A stretch of 64,000 nt of DNA, from positions 14,579,266 to 14,643,265 of the forward strand of contig NC_092864.1 in the NCBI RefSeq assembly GCF_032062135.1, in the 5' to 3' direction. Numbering within the stretch: the stretch's first letter is position 1; every line of letters starts with the position of its first letter. Both the position numbers and the translations under genes were made by a program. Below are positions 33,701 to 44,732 of this stretch, in pieces. Source of the stretch: Pyxicephalus adspersus (lineage: Eukaryota; Chordata; Amphibia; Anura; Pyxicephalidae). The notes under the pieces were generated by a model. That model did not search any database, was not told the DNA's origin, and worked only from the letters and a program-made list of their open reading frames with translations.

Positions 33701-36700
33701 AAATAATATAATAATAAATTATAACATAAACTGGCATCTATTTCTCAGATTCCTGTAAATTGTAGATGGCAGGTTCAGACTTGGTAACGCTTTAAAGCGG
33801 AACTAAAGTGAAAATGATAAAAATCACAATTACCCTTAATTCTGCAGATTCCTTGTTGAAGCTTAAGATGTTCTTGATTGGGTCCGGCGCCATCCTGGAA
33901 TTCTCCTTCATTTCGGTGCCGAGGAAGCGTTGGGTGCCGCCATCCTCGGCTTTCTCTCTTTTTCTGGCTATGTCACCCAATCTCGCACTGCACGAGATCG
34001 GGTGACAAAGCCTGTTGTAAAAGGTAAAAAGAGTGCCGATCTCACTGCGTATGCGTGAGATTGGCATCTCTTTCCCCTCAGTCAAGGAAAATACCCCTTC
34101 TGCGCATGCCTGAGATCGGGCATGCGCAGTAGGAGCAGCCAAGAGCCTCCCAGGATGTGTGACGTAGGTATACCAGGAGGCTCTGCGCTCCGATCAAGAC
34201 AGAATAGGAGGGGCTTTGCCTTTGTTTTGCAATTAAAAAAAACAAAACAAAAAAAAAAAAAACAATATTTTTACTTTATATAAAAGGGTTGTCTACCCTT
34301 TTATGTAAAGTAAAAATTTGAGTTTAGATTCGCTTGTAGAAGTGCTTTTAATGCTCCCAGAGTGCTTAGGAAATGCTAACACCTTAAAAAGGGGTCTGAC
34401 TGGTATGATAGCCTTGGCACTGATAGCCTGGCACTGATAGCCTGGCACTGATGCATTTATATTATAAATACCTAATAAAGTTCAGATTCAGAAGCTGGTA
34501 AGGTTTTGGTTTCCTTCCTGAGATATAGAAGGGCAAGGTAGTCTGTTTTCCCCCCTCTTCTTACCATATTGTTGGTAGGTACAACCGGGGTGTCTAGGAT
34601 ATAACAGCTATACAGGTACACTTTAATCCTACAGTCTCTTTGTAAGGTCACAAAGCTGAAAGTTTTGGAACCAATGGAGCTTTTTTATTTTCCAAAATCT
34701 GTTTGGTCTATTTTTAGATGCTAAATATATTTTTGTTTCTATACATAATGTCTTTCCTGCAGGCTCGCCAATACCTCTCCTCAGCGGCAGGGTCAATCTG
34801 GACCATCTGTCTCACTGCTTGAAAATTACAGACTTCCATTTGCCAGATGAGGACTTTGGCATTCTGAAGCTTGAAAAGCTGAAATCATTAAATCACTTGG
34901 AGCTATTTACACCCCATATGACCAGAGAGAGAAGACGGTGCAGTCAGCTTCCTAAGAATGACAGCAATACAGGTAGCACAGAAGTGCTGCAAGAAGGGGA
35001 TCTGGGGGCTAGGTTCCAAAAATCTGAGGAAGACTTAAAATTATTAGAAACTAAGGAAAGCTGTTTGAAAGTTAATCATCCTCCCTGCAGCAAGGAAAGC
35101 ACTTTAGAAAATGTTATAGAGAAACCATCTAATGTAGCAGAACCTTCTCATTCTTCTAGTGGTGAACCACCAAATGGGCTTCTCCCAGAGCCGTCACTTG
35201 TTATAAGTGGAGTCCTAGCCTCCAAGGAAAAAACTTCCAATCCTCCTACAAATGGCTTTCCAATCAACCCATCTCCTAATAACACCAATCATAGTCATAC
35301 CAACTTAATTCAGGAAAGACCGCTTCCTGATAATGAAATAGCCCAAACCATTTTTCCAACAACCCCTCATAACTTAAGTGGTAATGGAAAACAAGCTTGT
35401 ATTCCAGTTACTGAAGCTTCAGAAGTTGTTGAGAGTGTGGGGGCAAATCCTGACCTACACAAAAATATAGATGATCATACAATATCAGATATACAGTGCA
35501 AACTATCTTCTAAACTGCACAGTAGTGTCCTCTTATCTACATCATTATGCTCTGTCCCTCTAGAGAGCATGAATGAATTTGGGGATGCAACTTGCACACC
35601 AGGGCTTCCCTATTTAGGTTCAACTCCAGCCCTCTTACCTTTATTACAGAGCAGCAGTACATCTGTTGCTTGCAGTCCAGCATATAAAGGGCAAGAAGAA
35701 ATCCTGCATTCAGAAGTGTGTGTAGAAGAAGACCATAATTGTTTGTCTTTGAGTGGTTTGGACACTACTAGAGATACAGAAGACACCAAGCAACATAATG
35801 ATGTATTAGGACAAGATTATACCATGATGGTAAAAGGTCATTGTGAAGATCTGGAGCATGAAGAAAAGAGCCTACCAGCTGAAACACATAAGGACAAATC
35901 ATTTCCTGTAAGTTGATTTGACTGTATGCCTGGAGAGAAGAGAGCAAATATTGTGCTCCATGATAATTAAAAAAGCTCTGACTTACCTAGCAGAAGGCAT
36001 GTCAGGCTATTTCAGTGAGAGTTCACTGCTTTGATATAGAGAACACGGGTGGCTCTCTGCAGAGTTCTGGCAGTGGGTAGTCCTTTTAAATTAGCCAGTG
36101 GCTGCTTTCTAAAGAATACCATTAGTTGGACTTTGTACTCTTATTTAGATGCACCTGGAATGTATTTAGCTTGGACTTTAAAGGGAAGCAAATGCAGTCT
36201 AGGAAAGTACACATTTTGATCTATAGGAAGATTTACTGACAAATTTAAGGAATGCTTACAAGCTTGTTTGTCCATACAGATTGATTATCTGTGGCAGTTG
36301 TCTGTTTGGCAGTACAGTCAGCAGCCTTGCTGAATGACTAGTGGAGTAACTACATTCAGTATCAGTTGTTTTTAGTCACTATCAGCAGAATGATAGCACT
36401 TCATTACAAAGCAGCAAGCAGACCCTGCCCGTGTAGTAAGCCAATATGGCAGTGAAAGTATACCTGTCTTAAAGGAAATATGGATTAGGTCCAAATATGC
36501 TAAGAGTAGTTCTTGAAAGGATGTCCAACGTTCTGTCCAGACCTACATTCCTCAAAAGGCCATTTCCTACCGGACAGAGCTGACAACACTACATCCATAC
36601 AGAGGCAGCATTGTCAGCAAGCGGCAAAAAGTTAGAATTTTTTGCAGGATTACAAATTATTTTTCAGATTGCAACATTTTTAAATCAATAAAACATGGGG

Positions 36701-39700
36701 AAATAAACAGTTCATTTTTTTAATCCTTGTCATGTGATTCTTGGTGTATAAGGCAGTTTAAATATATCACTTATCTTCTTGACTGGAACTGAAACTACTT
36801 CTAATATTAGTGGATGGGCAGCACAGGGGCAGTTAGCACCATGGCCTTTGCAGCTCTAGGGAATCGGGACACTATCTGCATGGAGTTTGCAGGTTCTTCC
36901 CGTGTTGGAGGGGGTTTCCTCCCACATTCTAAAAACTTGCAGTTGGGTTAATTGGCTTTCCCCTGAAATTAGACTTCACAGTCTAGAAATCTGACTTTAG
37001 ACTGTGTTAAAGTCATACGACTATGGTAGGGACATTAGATTGTGAGCCCCTTTAAGGGACAGCTAGTGACATGACTTTGGACTTTGTACAGCGCTGTGTA
37101 ATATGTTGGTGCCATATAAATACTGTTTAGTAGTAATAATAATAATAATGTAATTCTTTGTTTCCTCAGGTTATGTCAGAAGAGGCTGCTAATGAGGATA
37201 CAGAAACTGTAACCGTAACAGGGGGTCACCTACATCTGCTTTCAGAAATAAAGGTCAGTATGCTGACAATTCCATCCCATCTGGCCATGCTTTATGTTTT
37301 ATAGCCTGTGTCCACTTTGCCATTTAATTATCCATAAAGCACCAGGGGCTCACTGTTACCTATGGGTACATTAAAGGCCATTTGAAAGTAAAATACTGCA
37401 TTACCTGACATAAAATCAGCAAAGCAGTGTCTTCCCCAGGTATCCTTGCTGCAGAGCATAACAGAGAGTTACTACTTTTAGTCTTTCAGTAATGACTTTT
37501 TTCATGGGCTATAATACTAAACAGTTGGCCAAAGTTAGAAAACATTTAGCAGGTGAAAAAGTAAACATGCTCGTTACACTATTTATCTAGCTCTTTGTAT
37601 GCAATTCTCTCTAATCGAAATCTATGTGTTGTGTTTGCAGGACAGCTGTGGTAATGGTTTTGCAGTGGATCTATGCCCGGTTTGGTGGGAGTTTTCTGAA
37701 AGCCCTGAGCTCTGTATTGTGTCCGCAAGCGAATCATCTGTTTGCCTTTGGAGACCCCAGGCAGAGGGGACTTGGGAATGTTCTCACATCTGGACTTTTA
37801 CAGAGGTAAGAAACTAATATTAACCTTTAGTTATATACAGATGTTACAGACACCCTTATGTACCTATTAATAACAAAACTGAAAAGCTTCTGTCTTGGCC
37901 TGTCACCTTCCCATAGACATGGCAGCCGTGTCTTTACTAAGCAAATTGCCAGGTGTTGGAATTAGTTTGCTTCCAATTAAATGAAGACATTTTACCTAAA
38001 CTTTGCGTGTGGACTATAGTAAAAAGGGAATACCCTGAGGAAATTGGTTGTTAGAGGTAACAGGCTTCCTTCCATCTGTCTATTTTTTAAATAATTTGGC
38101 TCATATGTTTAATTCTAGATGCCAGTTATTCAGATACTTCCATTATCTCAAGAGAAGAATATTTTTTGTGTTGCCTTAGGAAATCTCGAAATCACCGAGA
38201 TCTGGTAAGGACCAATTCTTACGATTTTTAAAAAAACAGGTCTTGGTTTAGATTAAGGTAGTTTTTGTGGGACATAGGTGCCCAAAGTTTGGACAGCCTA
38301 ATAACATTATTTTGGGTACCCATCATGGGTAATTACTTTGTCATGATATCATTGCTGCAGGCCCTCACTGGTCATTCTATCTATCTATGTTACAGTAAAG
38401 TACATTTTTTAATCCTAATTATTAGATTGCATCTGTCTTGTCTGTGGTGTAACTTAATTTTTATTTGGGTACAGGGCTTTATTCACACCCCCCAAAAAGC
38501 TTGGTTGGGAAAAGCAGCTGGTAAAACGTGGTCAGGTTAAAACTGCACTGGGTCTGTCAAGGCACCGTCTGGTCAGCAGTGGCATTGGAGAGGACAGCCA
38601 GGTGGTGGAAGTGCAACAGTTGTCAGAGACAGGAAGGTAAGGAAAAATATTTAAAGAAGATTTTGCAATGAAATGCAAGGTCTCCTCAAATTCCACAGGG
38701 CCTCTTGTTTCCAACAGGCACCTATTGTTAGTAAATGTAGCATGAAACAAAGCGTGATGTCTCCATCCTTCCAGGTACTTTCCTAGGAAAATATATAGCA
38801 GGCAAAATCCAGCAAGAACATACTCCACTCCATTGCCTAAATGTCATGCAATTTCCATCTATTTCCTTTACCTTGTAATCTGTTCTTCTTACAGGCAATA
38901 TACTCTTAAGAAGCATTTCTAAAATTATTATATTTCAGTAACAGAATATGTGGTGTTCCTGGTATGTTTTGATGTTTTGCAATACACTCTATTGTCTTAT
39001 CTTTCTGCAGTACAGTGGAGTCTCTTTTATTGGAGGCCCCCAGAAACGGTGTTCTGGCTTTCTGTGAAGTGGAAGGAGAAAGAGACGCTTTAGTTGGATC
39101 CACCGTGGATACCTATGTGGTTGTTTGGTAAGCCTGTCTATTCGTCTGACATCGGTTATACCATTTAAGACATTTCTAAAAGATTACATTCAATAAAAGT
39201 GGCCATTGTTTGTTTGACCAATGTGCATTTTATATTAGCGAGGATCGATTCCCCCACAACCACTAACCAATCATCGCTTCCTGATTTTTACGTTTAATGC
39301 CATCAGTGCCGGGTCGTAAGTGTTAACAGCAGGGAGTGCTTCCATTTGATGGTGATTGTTAGGGAGTGCTTCTGGGAGTGCAATTGTCTCTGGTATGCTC
39401 ACACAGTAGTAGTTATTTAGCAAAGCTTCAAGTTCATCAACTAGATAACATTATATATTCATAGAACAACCAGTGCTCTTCTGATGCGTTGTGGCCTGTA
39501 GCTCCAGACTCCCCTTGCTTTTCTATTGAGCACATAGTGTGATGGTCATCCTTGTGGACCAGTAAGAAGGTGATGAGAGCAGGAAGGGTTAATCCTAGGA
39601 GTGTGACCATGAGAGTTCTGGCTGCTGTTAGAAGAGCTTCCAGTATTTTTGTATGACCAAGACTGCAATCTTTTTCTTACTCTACTGCTGCAAACACTAA

Positions 39701-40569
39701 AGTATTATTTATATAGATTGCTAATTATTGCCATTTATCATAACCATTTTTGCTTTGCTAAAGTGATTTTGTCCAATATGTCAGTGTTGACTGTTTTGCC
39801 TTGTAGGAATGCTGTCACTGGACATCTTCTGAGTGTGATCTTTATGGGTGACCACTGCTCTGACCTCACCTGTCTCAGCGCAACATCTGACTCTGTGAGC
39901 CACTTCTTCTATTAGAATTTATTTTATAGAAATGTGTTCTTGTTTTTTTTATTCATGTCTTTTTGTCAATGTGTGCCCTTTTGTTTCTGGAGCCAATACT
40001 GTGCTTGTTTGTCAGGGTTTGTTGTTTTTAGTCGTCGGAAGTCTGTTCAGTAAACCATGTGAGGAAGCTGGCAGCTGCGTATTCAAGCTGATTGCCACCA
40101 ATCCACGAGGAGGGGCCAGCACTTCCATTATGTCTTATGTATTTCCAGACAAATCCAGGAGCAGGTAAGAAGTTATTAATGAAGATTTGTTAACCTACAT
40201 TATACAATAAACAGAGCCGATCCATTAACCATTTCAAGCTGGAAAAAGCACAGGTTTCTTAAAAAATTGAAAGCAAAACTATTTGATGCTGAATGGCACT
40301 AAAATCAAAAACTCTGTTTGTTGTATCAATCTAGATATCTGGAAGGAGATGTGAAAAGACAAAAGGCAGCTGCAGTATTGACCTGTGGATGTATAGCACT
40401 CTGGGATTTATCCAAAAAACATTATAGCATTGCGCTTCCCCCCAGCTTGGATGCTCCATGGTGCCTTGTTCGGTGGAGCCACAGTCCTTCCTGCTTGCTG
40501 ACTGGAAAAAAAGACGGAACAATTTGCATCTATAAATATACAGAACACTGCTCAGATGAGAAGAGGTGA
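27679..40569 (+). CDS. PALB2: partner and localizer of BRCA2, 13 coding exons
   Basis: PALB2 bridges BRCA1 and BRCA2/RAD51 at DNA breaks and holds BRCA2 in chromatin during homologous recombination. Coding exons are 27685-27732, 30210-30269, 31183-31294, 32095-33576, 34763-35907, 37170-37253, 37641-37805, 38119-38204, 38475-38636, 39011-39127, 39807-39894, 40016-40164 and 40335-40569. All have GT/AG borders and consistent phases. The 3,933 nt code about 1,310 residues; human PALB2 has 1,186, so the disordered middle is longer here. Landmarks: coiled coil LKERLALLKKEYKRTVNRLQ (17-36), chromatin-association motif GLLFPVEYYIRTTRRMTSCQ (from 364), ITDFHLPDEDFGILKLEKL in exon 5, and a WD40 propeller from about 978 to the end. 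No stop or frameshift was seen. Confidence 0.97.
28492..29372. mobile_element. hAT-type element, copy 2, with a nested insertion
   Basis: Ends are cagcagtcgccaacctttca and ggttggcgaccactg, matching copy 1 at 10.17 kb. Relative to copy 1, a block of about 170 bp (near 28,722-28,890) is inserted between aagaaatgca and aaatatttgtttgc. The inserted block belongs to the 'ctccccag' MITE family. The 8-mers flanking the outer element, gttcagag and gtctaagg, differ only by transitions, as an old target-site duplication would. Lies in a PALB2 intron. Confidence 0.8.
30210..30269 (+). CDS. PALB2: PALB2 coding exon 2, BRCA1-binding coiled coil
   Basis: Exactly 60 nt, coding LKERLALLKKEYKRTVNRLQ. This is the amphipathic helix that in human PALB2 pairs with the BRCA1 coiled coil. 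The acceptor is tttttacag and the donor gtactt. Confidence 0.95.
30471..30535 (+). mobile_element. fragment of the 'tgttctccccag' MITE family
   Basis: Contains cagtgttctccccagcccct and tctgggtgcaccacccaaca, the left end of the family seen at 28.7, 41.6 and 48.3 kb. PALB2 intron. Confidence 0.65.
31183..31294 (+). CDS. PALB2: PALB2 coding exon 3
   Basis: Codes KSERAEMVKTHVKRIIEEQN then RLLNQESTGQDSGLLSA, the end of the coiled coil. The acceptor is gtgacag and the donor gttggc, a weak but usable GT. It ends one base into a Gly codon completed by exon 4. Confidence 0.9.
32095..33576 (+). CDS. PALB2: PALB2 coding exon 4, large exon with ChAM
   Basis: A 1,482-nt exon coding residues 74-567 plus a split Ser. 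Most is low-complexity, Ser/Thr/Lys-rich and presumably disordered. The chromatin-association motif stands out at 32961-33065: EGLLFPVEYYIRTTRRMTSC, QRKVDLDAVISNHLG. A basic stretch after it (RKGSRGRSRRNS) may add DNA or chromatin affinity. The donor is gtaagt; the open frame past it is intron. Confidence 0.95.
33792..34336. mobile_element. TTAA-type MITE with GC-rich core in PALB2 intron
   Basis: Starts tttaaagcggaactaaagtg and ends acccttttatgtaaagtaaa then tttgagtttagattcgctt, which are inverted relative to each other. The centre holds ccttctgcgcatgcctgaga and gggcatgcgcagtaggagca. It is a diverged relative of the duplicated element at 25 kb. The open frames here on both strands are repeat sequence. 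Confidence 0.75.
34405..34455. repeat. short tandem repeat, gatagcctggcact unit
   Basis: About three copies of a 14-15 bp unit in the PALB2 intron between coding exons 4 and 5. Confidence 0.8.
34763..35907 (+). CDS. PALB2: PALB2 coding exon 5
   Basis: A 1,145-nt exon coding residues 568-949. The start, PIPLLSGRVNLDHLSHCLKI then TDFHLPDEDFGILKLEKLK, matches the conserved patch in human exon 5 within the MRG15-binding region. The rest is Ser/Asn/Glu-rich with no domain seen. The acceptor is tcctgcag and the donor gtaagt, phase 0. Confidence 0.95.
36811..37149 (+). mobile_element. tRNA-derived SINE in PALB2 intron
   Basis: Has the head gggcagttagcaccatggcc, the body gggacactatctgcatggag and gacattagattgtgagcccc, and the tail gctgtgtaatatgttggtgc then catataaatactgt with AAT repeats. 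It ends only about 20 bases before PALB2 coding exon 6. Confidence 0.8.
37170..37253 (+). CDS. PALB2: PALB2 coding exon 6
   Basis: 84 nt coding VMSEEAANEDTETVTVTGGH then LHLLSEIK, the linker leading to the propeller. The acceptor is tttcctcag and the donor gtcagt. Confidence 0.9.
37641..37805 (+). CDS. PALB2: PALB2 coding exon 7, first WD40 blade
   Basis: 165 nt coding residues 978-1032, including CPVWWEFSESPELCIVSASE and SSVCLWRPQAEGTWECSHIW. This matches the start of the human WD40 domain, where VSLWK corresponds to VCLWR. The acceptor is gtttgcag and the donor gtaaga. Confidence 0.95.
38119..38204 (+). CDS. PALB2: PALB2 coding exon 8
   Basis: Codes MPVIQILPLSQEKNIFCVAL then GNLEITEI, with a Trp codon split to exon 9. 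GNLEI is shared with human PALB2. The acceptor is attctag and the donor gtaagg. Confidence 0.95.
38475..38636 (+). CDS. PALB2: PALB2 coding exon 9
   Basis: Codes ALFTPPKKLGWEKQLVKRGQ, VKTALGLSRHRLVSSGIGED and SQVVEVQQLSETG. The piece ALGLSRHRLVSSG matches the human propeller. The donor is gtaagg. Confidence 0.95.
39011..39127 (+). CDS. PALB2: PALB2 coding exon 10
   Basis: 117 nt coding TVESLLLEAPRNGVLAFCEV, EGERDALVGSTVDTYVVV and a split Trp. It is a propeller blade ending in the VVW of a WD strand. The donor is gtaagc. Confidence 0.95.
39807..39894 (+). CDS. PALB2: PALB2 coding exon 11
   Basis: 88 nt coding NAVTGHLLSVIFMGDHCSDL then TCLSATSDS, phase 0 at the end. The acceptor is ttgtag and the donor gtgagc. 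Confidence 0.95.
40016..40164 (+). CDS. PALB2: PALB2 coding exon 12
   Basis: 149 nt coding GLLFLVVGSLFSKPCEEAGS, CVFKLIATNPRGGASTSIMS and YVFPDKSRS. GLLF and FxLI-NP match the human propeller. The donor is gtaaga. Confidence 0.95.
40335..40569 (+). CDS. PALB2: PALB2 coding exon 13 (last), stop TGA
   Basis: Codes YLEGDVKRQKAAAVLTCGCI, ALWDLSKKHYSIALPPSLDA and the last blade LTGKKDGTICIYKYTEHCSD, then EKR and TGA. Human PALB2 ends at the YHYS corresponding to YKYT here, so the frog tail is about seven residues longer. Confidence 0.95.
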
Positions 40570-41229
40570 CCGTGGAGAAATCATACACCGGAGACGATGC
40601 CATAACAAGCTTTGAACGGTTTCTTGTAGAGGGAACCCAAGTATCTCTGTTACCACAACAGCCACATTACTAACCTGTACTGGAAGCAGGGGTGTACCAG
40701 AAATGAGTGGGTGAAGCTTTAGATAAGGTCCCCATTTCCTGGGAAGAAATTATCAAAAAGAAAAAAAAAGCGCTGGAAAAGGTGCAGCAACCTGCAGGTG
40801 TTCCTTCCCTAACATACTGTACACTTAACACATACCTACCTGAGCTCGTTCTGAAATGCTGTTGTTGCAGTGATAGCAAAGCCCCAGATTGGAAGATTAT
40901 GTGAAAATGACATTTAATATGAGCACACAATCTTATAAATAATGGTGATACTACAGCATGCTCTCTTCTCTGAACTTGGTGTCAAATATAAAACAGCCAG
41001 GGTATAATGTACAAGCATGGTCGGTTTTTTAAGAGCCCCAACGAATGACTCGCGGCATGGTTGCAATGGGACAGCTTTGGTGTCTTCAGTGTCAGGGCCT
41101 AGTTGGGATACACCTATTCAACCAAATTTCTACCTCATTCCAGCACTTACACTTGGGTATAGGTTTGACCTGAACACCAGGCAGTTGTAAAGGTGAAACT
41201 GGGCAACATAATAATAACTTTAACAGTTT

Positions 41230-41235
41230 AATAAA
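41230..41235 (+). terminator. PALB2: candidate PALB2 polyadenylation signal
   Basis: First canonical AATAAA after the stop codon, giving a 3' UTR of about 680 nt. No transcript support; a later site is possible. Confidence 0.35.
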
Positions 41236-41584
41236 AGAACATAAATTGGGGGCAAAAAAAATACAACAAAGCAATTCCAATCCTATCCGCATATGGTTGG
41301 GCTGAACCACTGTTTTACTTTTCTTTAATTGTTACATCTTTGATTGTTTTACAACTTCAACTACATTATCCAGGTTTAGTTCCAAAATAGATGTACATCG
41401 TTTAAAGGTTCCAGGAATTTCATATTTTTTTTATAGTGTAGGGAAGAGCTATAACCCTTTGTGATTTTTTTTCAATGTGTGTCCTGTTGCCAAAACTTTT
41501 CCTTCTGGAAATCAACAGAAACTTGAAGGAAACCTCCCAAGGTGGGGAAATTTTCACTTTTGGACAGTCACCTCCAAACTTTTG

Positions 41585-41750
41585 GATCAGTAATGGTAAT
41601 GCAGAGTTCTCCGCAGATTTTATTTTAAGCTGGGTGTGAGGAAGCTGTAGGTGGTTGGCAGCCCCTGTATTGTGACCCAACCTTTCAGTAAGCACCCAAA
41701 AACTAAGCTGGGTAGTGCACCTAGCTAAAAGGGGCTGGGGAGAACACTGT
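41585..41750 (-). mobile_element. 'tgttctccccag' MITE family, reverse orientation
   Basis: Ends with ctaaaaggggctggggagaa then cactg and contains gaagctgtaggtggttggca and cctgtattgtgacccaacct, which are the complement of the 28.7-kb block. Non-coding, downstream of PALB2. Confidence 0.75.
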
Positions 41751-42599
41751 AATGATTGGGTTGATCTCCTCAACAGGAACACAGATTGGAAGAGATACTT
41801 GATAGATGTGACCCTTCCCTGACCTATTTAAAACATAAAAAATGTATTTGCCAAAAAAAGCACTTTAAGGCCAGGTTTAGACCTGTGACAAGAACAAGTG
41901 TTCCCATGTGGCTTCCCGCAGCTGGAAACTTGGCTGTTGCTCAGATGCCCACACCACTGCCATATTTATTGGCAGAGGGTCATTGAGCTGTACTAAATCA
42001 CTGCCACCTCCATTTATTCTCAATGGGCTGCTGTGAGAAGTTATATGTAGCACCTCACCCGAGAAATCGGTAACCACACCACAACCTTACCGCCAGTGTG
42101 AACCTAACCTTAGTGCCTGGATCAATCTATGGGTTGGTGAGGATAAGAACACAGTTGTTTATAAATGCTATCACCCTGTGCCAAATGCTACCAATGCAGT
42201 GTTGTGTTTATATGAAACTCATATGCTTGCTTAAAACCTCTCTACAAATTTGGGGGGCTACAAACTATAAAAATATATATGTACTGGAGTATTTCACATA
42301 AAGTGACCACACCACTGCATTCCTTTTAAACACTAGTTTTTGAGCATTACTATGTTGATAAAGTTGAGAAACTGTTGTAGTTTTACAAGGAGTTACTATT
42401 TTCAAAGTACTGTATTGTGAATATTTTGTAAAATCATTTTTATATGGATATTTTCCAATGAGAATGTAAAAAGAAAGTATATGTAAAAGTTAATTAAAAG
42501 ATGCTTTTTACAATGATGACTTTTCTTTGCATCTCAGCCTCCTTGGCCTCACTTTTTGGACACTGGAAACATTAATAGGAATGAAAGGCATCACATATA

Positions 42600-43815
42600 T
42601 AGTTGTGTTCAGAATAATAGCAGTGTGTTTAAAGAAGTGAATAAAGCTCACAATCCTTATAATAGCTTTTGTTTCCATACATGCAAATGCATTGGGAAGA
42701 GTGCACATTCCATTACATTATTATTACATTACATTGTGTTACATTCTATTACATTATTCCTATACAGAAAGTGCAGAAAATGGAATATTAGGCTGTTCAA
42801 ATATAATAGCAGTGTCTGCATTCTTCTTTGCAAACTCAAACATTTGCTTATAAACTGAAAAAAGTTCGGGATTTTGCTTTTCTTTGAATCATTAAACTAA
42901 TATTTAGTTGTCTAATCACTGTTTCTGGGACCTATGCAGGTATTCAAGCCCAGATTGGACTACATTCCACAAATCTGCATTTCTTGGTTTTGTCCTAGAA
43001 ACAGATTTTTTTTATGTCATCCTGCAAGTTTTCCATTGGATTAAGGTCTGGGGATTGGGCTGGCTCTTCCATAACACCAATCTTTTTGGACGTCGCTCGT
43101 TTACTGGTATGCTTGGGGTCGCTGTATTGTTGAAGCACCCATTTCAAGGTCAATTTCCTCTTTGGCATAAGGCAACATAACCTCTTCAGGTATTTTGATT
43201 CAAACTGATCCATAATCCCTGGTATGTGATAAATAAACCCTGAGTATGAGAAAAATCCCATTTGTCAGTGGTCCCGGGCCACGGGCTTGTACTGATCCGT
43301 GCTTGGTGGGTTGGGGGCTGTGGCTGATGGGAGGAGGTGGCGGCGCCTGCCATCCTTGCACTGCTCTGGAGCTGGTGGCGGCGGGGCTCGGGTGGTTCTT
43401 CTTGCACTGCTCGCATGGAAGGTGCTGGGAATGGCAAAGCGGTATAAATGGGGCTAGCATGTTCCTGGCGGCTCTGCCGCTTGACAGAACACCAGCTTTC
43501 TTACACTGCTCTGCTGTTCTCAGCTGGTGTGCTGGCAGGAGGCGAAGCTGCTGGGGGTGGCAGAGTGGTGTAGGCTGTACATGTAATGGGCCATTGCAAA
43601 ATTATGTGGTGTGTTGCCAGGCCTCGCTGTCAGGTTGGGGACCACCTGCCTTATATGAAGATGCTTGCAACACCATGCTTCAAAGTCTTCACAATGTACT
43701 GTGGCTTGAATTCAGTGTTTGGGGGTCATCTGACAAACTGTATGTGGCCCCTAGACTCAAAAAAATCTTTCATCTGGGAGTACAGAATGCTGAGCCAATA
43801 TGTTGTAGAGATCTG
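42600..43815 (-). pseudogene. Tc1-family transposase pseudogene with IR/DR-type end
   Basis: On the minus strand two parts of a Tc1-like transposase are readable. The upstream part, about 43,815-43,649, includes FKPQYIVKTLKHG. The downstream part, 43,261-42,995, includes LKWVLQQYSDPKHTSKRAT and EEPAQSPDLNPMENLQDDIK. The third catalytic Glu (MENL) is kept, but the second catalytic Asp is Tyr (QQYSDPKHT) and the region of the first is decayed. A hAT-like MITE splits the gene at 43,266-43,648. Beyond the stop, the motif ttcagaataatagcagtgtg at about 42,608 repeats as ttcaaatataatagcagtgt about 190 bp inward, like the paired direct repeats of Tc1 termini. Confidence 0.85.
43266..43648. mobile_element. 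hAT-like GC-rich MITE nested in the Tc1 gene
   Basis: Left end cagtggtcccgggccacggg, right end gtcaggttggggaccacctg, which are imperfect inverted repeats. Flanking 8-mers ccatttgt and ccttatat agree at five of eight positions, consistent with an old duplication. Removing it joins the two transposase parts at the usual GGGS...WGCFS region. A 192-codon open frame through it is GC-rich repeat sequence. Confidence 0.65.
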
Positions 43816-44049
43816 AGAATATGAGCAGTTCTGTAGTGTAGCAGCAGCCTGGATCGGCTAACACTGTTCAGTCCATGAAAAGTGCTGTGTTGTCAACCCA
43901 TGACAGGACTTAGGGGCCCAGTTTATTTCTGGAAGATCAGCAGGTATTTTCTGTACTTGCAGGGCAGTTAAAGGGATATAACACGGGGGAAGGTCATGTA
44001 TTAGAGATATATTTTTGAATGCTCCGGCTCCAATAGTTCCTAACTTCCC

Positions 44050-44168
44050 CTGGCAAATCCGGCCGCAACCCACGGCTTCGGGGCCGCGGGTTGCCTGCCG
44101 GCATTAGGCCTGAACGAACTACCGGCTGGGCCGTATCTGGCCTAAAGGCCAGAGGTTGCCGACACCTG
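44050..44168. mobile_element. hAT element right end
   Basis: GC-rich sequence finishing in ggccagaggttgccgacacc then tg, the complement of the widespread hAT start CAGGTGTCGGCAACC. The left end could not be placed. Confidence 0.5.
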
Positions 44169-44396
44169 TGTTAAGGTATCATATAATGTGATCATAAAAT
44201 CCAGATCTTCTCATTTTCCTGCAGCAGAACTGCTTTCTTCTACTTTTTTTTTTCATTTGATGTCACCTTTCTAGCTCTGGCAGAGCATTGCCTTACTTAT
44301 AATTTTCATTAGCACTGTACAGCTTTGTAGTTTTGAAAAAAATCTAGCTGCACTCTGCATACATCCAGCAAATAACAAACATCAAAGATCTAGATC

Positions 44397-44732
44397 ATAC
44401 TTTCCTGACCTTTTTAACATGGTGGAACCCTTGAATAACTTTCAAGTCTTCAGGTAAACCCTAGTAAAATTCCTATATCCACAGCTCACAGTACATTAGT
44501 GTGATGGTCAGTGGGAAGAATTCCTCTTACATTGCAGGCCATTGGGAAGAATGTCACTCTTACATTGGTGGTCAGTGGGAAGAATTCCTCTTACATTGGT
44601 GGTCAGTGGGAAGATTGTTACTCTTACAGATAGCCAAAAAGATCATGGGTGTTACTTGAACTTAAAATACATTTCTCATTGTTCAAGGAAACCCTAGTAA
44701 ACTCTGGAGGAACCCTGATGGAGGAACACTGA
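44397..44732 (+). mobile_element. 'gtggtcagtgggaag' MITE with internal tandem copies
   Basis: Begins catactttcctgaccttttt and ends near ctggaggaaccctgatggag. Inside, a unit of about 36 bp (gtggtcagtgggaagaattc, ctcttacatt) is repeated about four times at 44,505-44,635. Intergenic, non-coding. Confidence 0.7.

Noticed and set aside
43246..43824. 192-codon plus-strand open frame
   Set aside because: It runs antisense through a GC-rich MITE and the Tc1 pseudogene; the protein-like signal is on the other strand.
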